Shown piece by piece: positions 9,343-18,949 of a DNA stretch of 64,000 nt. The DNA is from Paralithodes platypus. Lineage: Eukaryota > Arthropoda > Malacostraca > Decapoda > Lithodidae. Location of the stretch: the NCBI GenBank assembly GCA_032716605.1, contig CM064571.1, positions 20,575,871 to 20,639,870 of the forward strand. Reading direction: 5' to 3'. How positions within the stretch are numbered: position 1 is the stretch's first letter; each line of letters starts with the position of its first letter. The notes beneath the pieces are model-generated. The model saw only the letters and a program-made list of their open reading frames with translations. It ran no database searches and was not told the DNA's origin. Both the position numbers and the translations under genes were made by a program.

Positions 9343-9560
9343 GGAACAACAACAACAACAACAACCGAAAATGTACAACTTTATCTTGAAAGGGACTCAA
9401 GGGGGTGTAATTATAAGGTTGATGGAGGTCTATGGAACAAACTAAATACCTCCCCTTAATGAACCCAAATATGATAACCGGTACTGCTATGTCTCTGCGA
9501 CATATTATTGATAACTTTTCTTAATTAGCAACATTTTTCGCTATACATTTTTGGTAGTAG

Positions 9561-9735
9561 CGAGGGTGTCAAACGAAGGCCAAATCCATTATGTTAGTCT
9601 TTATGATTGTCTATGCAAAGCTTACATTATGGTTTATAGTTTAAATGCTATCCGTGGTAAGATGGCCAAAACAATGCTATATTATCTGATTTGGCTGGTA
9701 TTCCTTCTCATTTCCACACAACATTGCACTAGCAG
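9561..9735 (+). mobile_element. hAT-like short element, degraded copy
   Basis: The segment starts CGAGGGTGTCAAACGAAGGC and follows the copy at 63779-63968 through CAAATYCATT, AGTCTTTAT, GGCCAAAACAAYGCTAT and TTGCWCTAG. The right terminus TTTGACACCCTG seen at 63956-63968 is absent here, so the copy is truncated. Confidence 0.55.
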
Positions 9736-9770
9736 AGTAATCAGGATGGCAATATGGCAATTCACCGGTA

Positions 9771-10088
9771 ATAAATACAAAACCCCTATAGTATAACCAT
9801 GCTTTTGTCTGCTGCTGTAATATTATCCCACCTCGCCTCGGGGCATCATAAACAAAACGAGAAATTTGGGATGCATAAACGGGAATGTTACCAGCATTTT
9901 TACTGCATAATTTCGCGAAATTGTAGCCTCTCAAATGTGTACCGGGACTCGGTTTGACTGTGTATATCGAAATACTATGCTGTTGACCTATCATTAGAAT
10001 CTGTGTCTGTATAATGTGAGCTAGAGGCTAATGTAACTGAGTACGGGTATTCAATTTTTAAGCAACATAGAATTAAAGTATCGAATAC
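9771..10088. other. Unassigned sequence
   Basis: No open frame with known motifs and no repeat match inside the window. Confidence 0.5.
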
Positions 10089-10263
10089 TTAAGGGGAGAT
10101 ATTTACTTTGTTCCCTAGACCTCCATCAAGCTTAAAATTATACCCCCTTGAGTCCCTTTCAAGACAAATTTGTACATTTTTCGGTAGAAAAATGTCCCGG
10201 CCGAAGGCCGGTTCCTCTTAAATTACAGGCTCGCTATCGCTCGCCAGGATAAAATCGACACCT
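10089..10263 (-). mobile_element. Family A TTAA element, copy A3, 3'-truncated
   Basis: It begins TTAAGGGGAGATATTTACTT and retains the hairpins and the GGCTCGCTATCGCTCGCCAG core. It stops after AAATCGACACC, so about half of the element is missing. Confidence 0.85.
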
Positions 10264-10384
10264 TTTGACAATTTTTGATAAGTTTTGCCTTTATATTGTG
10301 TCGTCCCTGTTTTGGTTTGTTTATTTTGCAAGTTTTACATTATAAATACATTAATAAATACTAAACATAATGGACTCTGGGGGT

Positions 10385-10407
10385 ATCGTTTGACACCCTC
10401 CAGTGAA
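10385..10407. repeat. Possible solo hAT-like terminus
   Basis: The string TCGTTTGACACCCTCCAG matches the right terminus of the 63779-63968 element (GTTTGACACCCTG). No other part of that element is recognised nearby. Confidence 0.3.
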
Positions 10408-10603
10408 CTACATGGAGGGACATCACACATGCTATATCCGTGCCCGCCTAGGTTGTTGATTCCAAACAGTGCGCATAGTGTTGGTCCTAGACTTCACAAA
10501 AGGACCCGAGACGTACCGTACCTACCCTGCCACACAGATCTAAACCACTCGTATCCTTTTACTTCCTTAGTCATACGCCCTTTATAATACCTTATTGTCA
10601 GAT

Positions 10604-10924
10604 TTCAGGGGAGATCTCCACTTGAGGGATTTTTTTCTTGACCCCTTTCTCCCTCATGTTTAGCCCCATTGCTTTTGATATTATAAAACGTTTGTCCCAT
10701 TAGTTTAGCGATTTTAAGAACTTTCACCCCATCACCTTTCGTGCAATTCAGGTGTCGATTTCATCCTGGCGAGCGAAAGCGAGCCTGTAATTTAAGAGGA
10801 ACCGGCCTTCTTCCGGGACATTTTTCTACCGAAAAATGTACAAATTTATCTTTAAAGGGACTCAAGGTGGTGTAATTTTAAGCTTGATGGAGGTCTAGGG
10901 AACAAACTAAATACCTCCCCTTAA
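10604..10924 (+). mobile_element. Family A TTAA element, copy A4
   Basis: A complete copy from TTCAGGGGAGATCTCC to CCTCCCCTTAA. The left TTAA has decayed to TTCA. The core reads GAGCGAAAGCGAGCC and the GC hairpin has an unpaired change (GGCCTTCTTCCGGG). Confidence 0.9.
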
Positions 10925-11122
10925 TGCGTATTTAGTAGTACCGGAACCACTTTCACATCCCCTTGCCCCTTATTCTGTCTCGTCTCGTCGGTGAATTTTA
11001 TCTATAATAATGATCCAAGAAAATATGACAAATTATAAGTCAGGTAATGTATCTGTCGGAATGTTGATGGTGTACGTGTGTCAATTTGTTATAGCAGATG
11101 GATATAATGGATATTTCCAGTA

Positions 11123-11336
11123 TTAACCCCTTGAGGATTATGATGTATTTTAACAGCTTATTCTGACTATCATAAGACGATTTCATTCAGCTTAGGAAGG
11201 ATCTATGGGTGTTTGGGATATAACTGAGTTTATTTTGGCCCCTTAGATTCCTAGAAATCCTTCCAAATCTGCATAAAATATTCTAATGATAACCAGAACA
11301 AACTGTCAACATGCATGATAATCTTGAGGGGGTTAG
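11123..11336. mobile_element. Family B fold-back TTAA element, copy B1
   Basis: The arms are TTAACCCCTTGAGGATTATG at the left and, on the reverse strand from the right, CTAACCCCCTCAAGATTATC. Homology continues inward through ACAG(C/T)TT(A/G)TTCTG and CAGCTTAGGAAGGATCT on opposite strands. The length is 214 bp and the right TTAA reads TTAG. TTAA followed by CCC is the end structure expected of piggyBac-type elements. No transposase is present, so this is a non-autonomous copy. Confidence 0.75.
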
Positions 11337-11636
11337 GTTTGTGCAATAGAGAGATATATATAGTGTAATTATAACACAGGTATGAGTGTGTGCCTAGAAG
11401 TGCCTTGGGTGGAGATGTTCTTGTATATAACCTTAACCCCTAACACACCACACACAAGGTGAGTTTACTAAGTCAGCCCCGCCCTATCGTACCTACCTTC
11501 CAATGCCTCTCCTCCCACCACCAACACCTGTACCACCACCTCCTCCTCCACCTCTTCCTACTATTACCCTGCTCTCCCCTCCACCCACCCCACGACAGGT
11601 GGTGGTGGGCTGGGCACACGCATTCACGTCACTATT
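11337..11636. other. Unassigned sequence with a C-rich segment
   Basis: The region is unremarkable except for a CCACCACC/TCCTCC-rich stretch at about 11510-11595. The proline-rich frames here are low complexity. Confidence 0.5.
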
Positions 11637-11716
11637 ATATATATATATATACCGGTATATATATATATATATATATATATATACCGGTATATATATATAT
11701 ATATATATATAATATA

Positions 11717-11777
<61 letters not shown>

Positions 11778-11791
11778 ATATATATATATCT
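11637..11791. repeat. (TA)n microsatellite with embedded ACCGGT
   Basis: A TA dinucleotide run of about 150 bp is interrupted twice by ACCGGT, in the form TATACCGGTATA. Confidence 0.95.
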
Positions 11792-11995
11792 ATATGTTAC
11801 CTTGCTATCCCGCTTTACTCACTATCTGTATGCCTCCCACCTTGTGTGCCTCTGGTGCTGCGCCTGTCTGTCCATATCTCTGTCTGTCTGTCTGTCTGCT
11901 GTCACGCACGCTCATGGGATTGCCTCTGCTTCGCCTGTCTGTCTGTCTATCTCAGCTGTCACTGTTCGCACGGCTCATAATTTGCACCGTCTTCG

Positions 11996-12175
11996 AATGG
12001 GTGTACTCAGGAATGGGTGTACTCAGGAATGGGTGTACTCAGGAATGGGTGTACTCAGGAATGGGTGTACTCAGGAATGGGTGTACTCAGGAATGGGTGT
12101 ACTCAGGAATGGGTGTACTCAGGAATGGGTGTACTCAGGAATGGGTGTACTCAGGAATGGGTGTACTCAGGAATG
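11996..12175 (+). repeat. 16-bp minisatellite
   Basis: About eleven perfect copies of GAATGGGTGTACTCAG. Because 16 is not a multiple of 3, each frame reads a 16-residue cycle through all phases, which explains the open frames here. The lack of divergence suggests a recent expansion. Confidence 0.95.
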
Positions 12176-12652
<477 letters not shown>

Positions 12653-12755
12653 CTTTGTATTCCCTCTCTCTCATGCCGTGTTTGTTGAGAGGTATAACTT
12701 GGTCTGGTGTTGGTTTTGTAATTCCTTGAGTATCATGCCGCGTTTTGTCAGTTGA

Positions 12756-12971
12756 TTAACCCTTGGAGTACCAGCAACCTGCGCTATATATTATCCTAGC
12801 TATATTTAGGCGATATTATGCAGCTTAGGAAGGATCTATGGTAGTTAAAAGGGTGGGTTGAGATAGTCTGAAGTCGTTTTATTGCTAGAAATCTTTCGAA
12901 AGCTGAATAAAATTGCGTCATAAGTGCCAGAATATAATGCAAAAGGACGTCCCTGGTACTGAAAGGGTTAT
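12756..12971. mobile_element. Family B fold-back element, copy B3, nested in B2
   Basis: It runs from TTAACCCTTGGAGTACCAGC to CTGGTACTGAAAGGGTTAT, opposite-strand versions of one terminus. The inner arms again carry CAGCTTAGGAAGGATCTATG. The right TTAA reads TTAT. Confidence 0.7.
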
Positions 12972-13043
12972 GGCTACCATTAGGCGCTTTTATATAGCTT
13001 GGGAAGGATCTGTGGGTAATGCAAAGGGTAGAGACTGTCTCGA

Positions 13044-13418
13044 TTAAGGGGAGATTTCCACCTGGAGGATTTTTTTCTGAACCTCTTTCTCCCTCATGTT
13101 TAGCCCCATTGCTTGTGAGAGTTAAAGACGCTTGCCCCATTAGTTTGGCGATTTTAAGAACCCTCGCCCCATTAGTTTGGCGATTTTAAGAACCCTCGCC
13201 CCATTTCTGTCAATTTTAAGACCATTCGTGCCATTTAGGTTTTCGATTTTTCCCTGGCGAGCGATAGCGAGCCTGTAATTTAAGGGGAACCGGCCTTCGG
13301 CCGGGACATTTTTCTACCGAAAAATGTACAAATTCATCTTGAAAGGGGTTCAAGGGGGAGTACCGGTAATTTTAAGCTTGATGGAAGTCTAAGGAATCAA
13401 CTAAAAACCTCCCCTTAA
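13044..13418 (+). mobile_element. Family A TTAA element, copy A5, with internal duplication
   Basis: A complete copy from TTAAGGGGAGATTTCC to CCTCCCCTTAA. It is longer than its relatives because the segment CCCCATTAGTTTGGCGATTT plus the following 12 bases is duplicated in tandem at 13136-13201. The GC hairpin CCGGCCTTCGGCCGG and the AT hairpin are intact. Confidence 0.9.
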
Positions 13419-13519
13419 GCCTCTGACTTCCATATACCCCTCCTAATCTCAATATAATCATCTCATGAGAGCCAGAACACACTGCCAAAATACGTCATAA
13501 TCTTCAAAGGGTTAAGGAG

Positions 13520-14153
13520 TTAAGATGAGATAGGCGTATTTTTTGCTCATATATATATATTTTTTTTTAATATATTTTTAGTTTCCTCCCTAGACCTCCA
13601 TCAAGCTTAAGGGGAGATCTCCACTTGAGGGATTTTTTTCTTGACCCCTTTCTCCCTCATGTTTAGCCCCATTGTTTTTGAGATTTTAAGACGTTTGCCC
13701 CATTAGTTTAGCGATTTTAAGAACTTTCACCCCATATTAAGACCTTTCGTGCCATTCAGGTGTCGATTTTATCCTGGCGAGCGATAGCGAGCCTGTAATT
13801 TAAGAGGAACCGGCCTTTGGCCGGGACATTTTTCTACCGAAAAATGTAAAAATTTATCTTGAAAGGGACTCAAGGGGGTGTAATTTTAAGCTTGATGGAG
13901 GTCTAGGGAACAAACTAAATACCTCCCCTTAAAAGAAACACCCGCCCAAGACCCTCCTTCAAGATAAATTGTCCCGGCTGAAGGCTGGTACCTCTTAAAT
14001 TACAGGCTCGCGATAAATCGACATTGACAAAGAAATGGGACGAAAGGGCTTAAAATCGCCAAACTAATTGGCCGAACGTCATTAAATGTGAACACTAATG
14101 GGGCTAAACATGAGGAAGAAGGGGGACCAGAAAAACGACCCATCTCCCGTTAA
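13520..14153 (-). mobile_element. Family A TTAA element, copy A7 (older subtype), hosting copy A6
   Basis: The left end is TTAAGATGAGATAGGCG and the right end CATCTCCCGTTAA. Its sequence is 13520-13610 and 13933-14153. The interruption is in AAGC|TTAA|AAGAAACACC, a position that reads AAACTTAAAAACACA in copy A32 (58920-58936). It belongs to the diverged subtype whose outer arm reads CGACCCATCTCCC rather than CTCAAGTGGAGATCTCCCC. Confidence 0.85.
13607..13932 (+). mobile_element. Family A TTAA element, copy A6, inserted in A7
   Basis: A complete 326-bp copy flanked by exact TTAA on both sides (13607-13610 and 13929-13932), inside another member of the same family. It shows that insertion duplicates TTAA. 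Both hairpins are intact. Confidence 0.95.
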
Positions 14154-14475
14154 GGGGAGGTTTTTAGTTGGTTCCCTAGACCTCCATCAAGCTTAAAATT
14201 ACCCCCCCTTGAGTCCCTTTCAAGATAAATTTGTACATTTTTCGGTAGAAAAATGTCCCGGCCGAAGGCCGGTTCCTCTTAAATTACAGGCTCGCTATCG
14301 CTCGCCAGGATAAAATTGACACCTGAATGGTACGAAAGGTCTTAATATGGGGTGAAAGTTCTTAAAATAGCTAAACTAATGGGACAAACGTTTTATAATA
14401 TCAAAAGCAATGGGGCTAAACATGAGGGAGAAAGGGGTCAAGAAAAAAATCCCTCGAGTGGAGATCTCCCCTTAA
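14150..14475 (-). mobile_element. Family A TTAA element, copy A8, abutting A7
   Basis: A complete copy from TTAAGGGGAGGTTTTTAG to GATCTCCCCTTAA. It shares its left TTAA (14150-14153) with the right end of A7, so the two stand end to end without a spacer. Confidence 0.95.
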
Positions 14476-14551
14476 GTGGCAAACCGCGGGTGTGGGGTTT
14501 TTGGCTGCAGAAGTTGCCTGCCTCGTTTACAATTTGGTTTACGGTAAGTTA

Positions 14552-14628
14552 ACCCCTTGAGGATCATGGACGCGTTTTACCAGTTTATTTTGGCTATCTT
14601 GTGACGAATTGTACAGCAGGAAAGATTG
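14552..14628. mobile_element. Family B arm fragment
   Basis: TTAACCCCTTGAGGATCATG is followed by GACGCGTTTTACCAGTTTAT and TTGGCTATC, one fold-back arm without a partner. A short CA run (about 14629-14650) follows. Confidence 0.6.
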
Positions 14629-14822
14629 ACACACACACACACACACACACGATGCCAGGCATACACACTGTATAATATACATGCAACATACATAAATGTA
14701 TTTTCTAAAATATTGCATATCCCCCCCCCCCCCCGGCACTCCAACTTTTGCTCTCAGACCAGTGGTTCTAATTTTCAGGTGATGATAAAGTTGTAATGAA
14801 CTTGGTCGCTGGAAAATTCACT

Positions 14823-14825
<3 letters not shown>

Positions 14826-14915
<90 letters not shown>
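14826..14915. repeat. Compound (GA)n(CAGA)n microsatellite
   Basis: About 30 bp of GA pass into about 55 bp of CAGA units. A degenerate GCGAGA run lies at 14968-14990. Confidence 0.95.
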
Positions 14916-14916
<1 letters not shown>

Positions 14917-15066
14917 GACCGTGACCGTGATAACGTATGCCTGTATAAGTGTGTGTACGTTCATCAGAGAGCGAGAGCGAGAGCGAGAGAAACAGACCGT
15001 GATAATGTGTGTTTGTATGTCCATCCCTTATGTATTACCGATACACTACGTGTCCTTTTAATAATC

Positions 15067-15402
15067 TTAAGGGGAGATCTCCACTTGAGGGATTTTTTTC
15101 TTGACTCCTTTCTCCCTCATGTTCAGCCCCATTGCTTTTCTAATTTTAAGACTTTCGCCCCATTATTTTGACGATTTTAAGAACCTTCGACCCATTTCTG
15201 TCAATTTTTAGACCTTTCGTGCCATTTAGGTGTCGATTTTATCCTGGCGAGCGATAGCGAGCCTGTAATTTAAGAGGAACCGGCTTTCAGCCGGGACATT
15301 TTTCTACCGAAAAATGTACACATTTATCTTGAAAGGGGGTCTAGGGAGTGTAATTTTAAGCTTGATGGAAGTCTAGGGAATCAACTAAAAACCTCCCCTT
15401 AA
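15067..15402 (+). mobile_element. Family A TTAA element, copy A9
   Basis: A complete copy with TTAA at both ends. The GC hairpin has the alternative paired form CCGGCTTTCAGCCGG, in which both sides of the stem have changed together relative to CCGGCCTTCGGCCGG. Confidence 0.95.
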
Positions 15403-15428
15403 ACCTTACCTTAATCATAATCTAAATG

Positions 15429-16054
15429 ACTAGTGTGAAATTACTAGTGTGCGATGACTAGTGTGAAATGACTAGTGTGAAATTACTAGTGTGAAATTAC
15501 TAGTGTGAAATTACTAGTGTGCGATGACTAGTGTGAAATGACTAGTGTGAAATGACTAGTGTGAAATGACTAGTGTGAAATTACTAGTGTGCGATGACTA
15601 GTGTGAAATGACTAGTGTGAAATGACTAGTGTGAAATGACTAGTGTGAAATAACTAGTGTGAAATGACTAGTGTGAAATGACTAGTGTGAAATTACTAGT
15701 GTGCGATGACTAGTGTGAAATGACTAGTGTGAAATGACTAGTGTGAAATGACTAGTGTGAAATAACTAGTGTGAAATGACTAGTGTGAAATGACTAGTGT
15801 GAAATGACTAGTGTGAAAAGACTAGTGTGCGATGACTAGTGTGAAATGACTAGTGTGAAATTACTAGTGTGCGATGACTAGTGTGAAATGACTAGTGTGA
15901 AATGACTAGTGTGAAATGACTAGTGTGAAATAACTAGTGTGAAATGACTAGTGTGAAATGACTAGTGTGAAAAGACTAGTGTGCGATGACTAGTGTGAAA
16001 TGACTAGTGTGAAATGACTAGTGTGAAATGACTAGTGTGAAATGACTAGTGTGC
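15429..16054 (+). repeat. 14-bp minisatellite with higher-order structure
   Basis: About 45 units of ACTAGTGTG plus five variable bases. The five-base suffix is AAATG, AAATT, AAATA, AAAAG or CGATG. The CGATG unit recurs and is usually followed by three AAATG units, then AAATA, then two or three AAATG and one AAATT or AAAAG, giving a super-repeat of about 8 units (about 112 bp). Each unit carries the palindrome ACTAGT. Confidence 0.95.
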
Positions 16055-16176
16055 AAACATACCTGTGTAGTAAAACACCAATTAACCCTGACAGTGACTG
16101 GCTTGTTCTGAGCGGTGCGATTAATTAAAAGTCCGCCCTAATACCCCGATTACCTGATAATTATGTCGGTCGTTGA

Positions 16177-16882
16177 TGGAGGAGGTGGCCGGGGAGAATT
16201 TGAGAACCCCTTCTCCCTAATGTTTAGCCCCAGTAGTTTTGAGATTATAAGACGTTCGGCGATTTTAACATCTTTCGCCCCATTTCGTTGTCAATTTTAA
16301 GACCTTTCGTGCCATTTAGGTGTCGATTATTTCCTGGCGAGCGGTAGCGAGCCTGCAATTTTAAGAGGAACCGGCCTTCGGCCGGGAAATTTTTCTACCG
16401 AAAAATTTACATATTTATCTTGTCTATTACATATTTATTACATATTTATCTTGTCTAGGGGGTGTTTTACTACGCTTGATGGAGATCTAGGGAGGAAACT
16501 AAAAACAATTTATGAATACATTAATTAAGGGGAGGTCTCCACTTGAGGGATTTTTTTCTTGACCCCTTTCTCCCTCATGTTTAGCCCCATTGCTTTTTAT
16601 ATTATAAAACGTTTGCCCCATTAGTTTAGCGATTTTAAGAACTTTCACCCCATATTAAGACCTTTCGTGCAATTCAGGTGACGATTTTATCCTGGCGAGC
16701 GATAGCGAGCCTGTAATTTAAGAGGAACCGGCCTTCGGCCGGGACATTTTTCTACCGAAAAATGTAAAAATTTATCTTGAAAGGGACTCAAGGGAGTGTA
16801 ATTTTAAGCTTGAAGGAGGTCTAGGGAACAAACTAAATACCTCCCCTTAATAAGACCAAACAAAAGGTCAGTCTCCCCTTAA
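16177..16882 (+). mobile_element. Family A TTAA element, copy A10 (older), hosting copy A11
   Basis: The left part contains CTCCCTAATGTTTAGCCCC and GAGCGGTAGCGAGCC, and the right part reads GAGGAAACTAAAAAC. After the insertion A11, the sequence AAAAGGTCAGTCTCCCCTTAA at 16863-16882 looks like the missing right end. A small tandem duplication of TTACATATTTATCTTGTC sits at about 16418-16455. The left boundary is approximate. Confidence 0.6.
16526..16850 (+). mobile_element. Family A TTAA element, copy A11, nested in A10
   Basis: A complete 325-bp copy from TTAAGGGGAGGTCTCC to CCTCCCCTTAA, flanked by exact TTAA. Confidence 0.9.
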
Positions 16883-17042
16883 TAGCCTATATTGCAAGGC
16901 CTCTTCTTTTGTTTCACACTATTTTCCTTCCACCTGATAGCTACTCCAATATTTAACTGTGACATTGTCGTGTTTCTTGTTCTTGATTCCTTTACTGTAG
17001 TTTCTCTTCCACACCTAACTATTTTCTTCTTTCCTATCCTTC

Positions 17043-17159
<117 letters not shown>

Positions 17160-17330
17160 TAACAGCAATTAAACATTTCGATAACTCTTTATTAGGCCAT
17201 ATGAAATGATCCATCACACGTCATCCACACCAATAGAATTTAATTATCGTAAATTCCCCGTTGCATGCGGGCTAAATTGGGAAAATGTGTACCGGTATTG
17301 ATGAATTAACTCTTCCTCCTACATGCTTGC

Positions 17331-17332
<2 letters not shown>

Positions 17333-17415
<83 letters not shown>
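17333..17415. repeat. (CA)n microsatellite
   Basis: An uninterrupted CA run of about 83 bp. Confidence 0.95.
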
Positions 17416-17417
<2 letters not shown>

Positions 17418-17454
17418 CTGACTGATCAATAAATATGTATGCATTATATTATGA

Positions 17455-18722
17455 TAGTGTTATTAAATAGGACAGCTTAATTAGGGTGTTATTAAATAGG
17501 ACAGCTTAATTAGGGTGTTATTAAATAGGACAGCTTAATTAGGGTGTTATTAAATAGGACAGCTTAATTAGGGTGTTATTAAATAGGACAGCTTAATTAG
17601 GATGTTATTAAATAGGACAGCTTAATTAGGGTGTTATTAAATAGGACAGCTTAATTAGGGTGTTATTAAATAGGACAGCTTAATTAGGGTGTTATTAAAT
17701 AGGACAGCTTAATTAGGGTGTTATTAAATAGGACAGCTTAATTAGGGTGTTAAATAGGACAGCTTAATTAGGGTGTTATTAATAGGACAGCTTAATTAGG
17801 GGTGTTATTAAATAGGACAGCTTAATTAGGGGTGTTATTAAATAGGACAGCTTAATTAGGGTGTTATTAAATAGGACAGCTTAATTAGGGGTGTTATTAA
17901 ATAGGACAGCTTAATTAGGGTGTTATTAAATAGGACAGCTTAATTAGGGTGTTATTAAATAGGACAGCTTAATTAGGGTGTTATTAAATAGGACAGCTTA
18001 ATTAGGGTGTTATTAAATAGGACAGCTTAATTAGGGTGTTATTAAATAGAACAGCTTAATTAGGGTGTTATTAAATAGGACAGCTTAATTAGGGTGTTAT
18101 TAAATAGGACAGCTTAATTAGGGTGTTATTAAATAGGACAGCTTAATTAGGGTGTTATTAAATAGGACAGCTTAATTAGGGTGTTATTAAATAGGACAGC
18201 TTAATTAGGGTGTTATTAAATAGAACAGCTTAATTAGGGTGTTATTAAATAGGACAGCTTAATTAGGGTGTTATTAAATAGGACAGCTTAATTAGGGTGT
18301 TATTAAATAGGACAGCTTAATTAGGGTGTTATTAAATAGGACAGCTTAATTAGGGTGTTATTAAATAGGACAGCTTAATTAGGGTGTTATTAAATAGGAC
18401 AGCTTAATTAGGGTGTTATTAAATAGGACAGCTTAATTAGGGTGTTATTAAATAGGACAGCTTAATTAGGGTGTTAAATAGGACAGCTTAATTAGGGTGT
18501 TATTAAATAGGACAGCTTAATTAGGGTGTTATTAAATAGGACAGCTTAATTAGGGTGTTATTAAATAGGACAGCTTAATTAGGGTGTTATTAAATAGGAC
18601 AGCTTAATTAGGGTGTTATTAAATAGGACAGCTTAATTAGGGTGTTATTAAATAGGACAGCTTAATTAGGGTGTTATTAAATAGGACAGCTTAATTAGGG
18701 TGTTATTAAATAGGACAGCTTA
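17455..18722 (+). repeat. 29-bp minisatellite
   Basis: About 44 copies of a unit containing TTATTAAATAGGACAGCTTA followed by ATTAGGGTG. Variants are few: single units with GGGGTG, with a deleted TTA, and with AGAACAG. There are no unique spacers between units. The near identity points to recent amplification. Confidence 0.95.
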
Positions 18723-18844
18723 ATAATAAAGGGATTTGTCCTCTTTAACGACTGTTACTATATAGAGTAATTACGTCAATGACCTCAGCTGTGTGGCAGG
18801 AGAGTTATTAACTAATATCGTTCTTAACTCCAATAACTCCCAAT

Positions 18845-18945
18845 TCAATTAATGCAACTATATGATCCTCCGAGGATTCGAACCCAGGACACCACATACA
18901 GAACTTACACGCTTTAACCATTATACCACCAAGACAGTTAATGAT
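18845..18945 (-). mobile_element. tRNA-derived SINE type A, copy 2
   Basis: On the minus strand a tRNA-like head reads CTTGGTGGTATAATGGTTAA (A-box region), then TCCTGGGTTCGAATCC (B box), then a tail with GCATTAATTGAATTGGG. Head and tail match the copy at 4820-4935. The 5' end of the tRNA part is the best preserved of the four copies. Confidence 0.7.
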
Positions 18946-18949
18946 TGAG

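Larger units (their letters stand above)
5368..9363 (+). mobile_element. Ingi/L1Tc-like non-LTR retrotransposon, apparently full length
   Basis: The 3,996-bp element is bounded by ACCGAAAA at 5360-5367 and 9364-9371, an 8-bp target-site duplication. Its 3' end is a short (AAC)n tail at 9344-9363. In order it holds a possible ribozyme fold (5368-5423), a 2A-like peptide and PHD-type finger (5685-5873), a proline-rich linker with a frame change, an APE endonuclease (6202-6882), an RT (about 7500-8500) and a CCHC-like finger near 9169-9231. There is no LTR and I see no RNase H domain. The layout resembles L1Tc of trypanosomes (ribozyme plus 2A), which suggests an Ingi/Vingi-type lineage. That clade is an inference. 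Confidence 0.85.
5131..9459 (+). mobile_element. Family A TTAA element, copy A2, carrying a complete retrotransposon
   Basis: The element runs from TTAAGGGGAGATTTCC at 5131 to CCTCCCCTTAA ending at 9459. Its own sequence is 5131-5367 and 9364-9459. The left part contains the GAGCGATAGCGAGCC core and the CCGGCCTTCGGCCGG hairpin. The retrotransposon entered in the next hairpin, CTACCGAAAA, which therefore occurs on both sides. Confidence 0.9.
5117..9770 (+). mobile_element. Family R inverted-repeat element, copy R1, with nested insertions
   Basis: A terminus CCAGCTGACGGTAAATT lies at 5117-5133, and the matching element body resumes at 9460 (TTAATGAACCC ... TTAGCAACATTTTTCGCTATAC). The body aligns with copies R3 (42465-42985) and R2 (63520-63707). 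The family A element 5131-9459 interrupts it at a TTAA. A hAT-like fragment (9561-9735) follows the body, and a degraded inner terminus GGCAATTCACCGGT lies at about 9755. The exact right end is uncertain. Confidence 0.55.
12720..13514. mobile_element. Family B fold-back element, copy B2, hosting two insertions
   Basis: The left arm CCTTGAGTATCATGCCGCGT (from about 12725) is cut at GTTGA by copy B3 (12756-12971). It resumes with GGCTACCATTAGGCGCTTTT and AGCTTGGGAAGGATC, is cut again by family A copy A5 (13044-13418), and ends with the right arm GAGAGCCAGAACACACTGCC to CTTCAAAGGGTTAA at about 13514. Both insertions lie at TTAA-like sites. Confidence 0.65.

Noticed and set aside
14352..14552. 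Recurrent short frames beginning MKVLKIAKLMGQTFYN (also near 5039-5254, 23574-23774, 29706-29936)
   Set aside because: The recurring peptide is the chance translation of one arm of family A elements; it is interrupted or shifted in most copies and starts at non-ATG codons in some.
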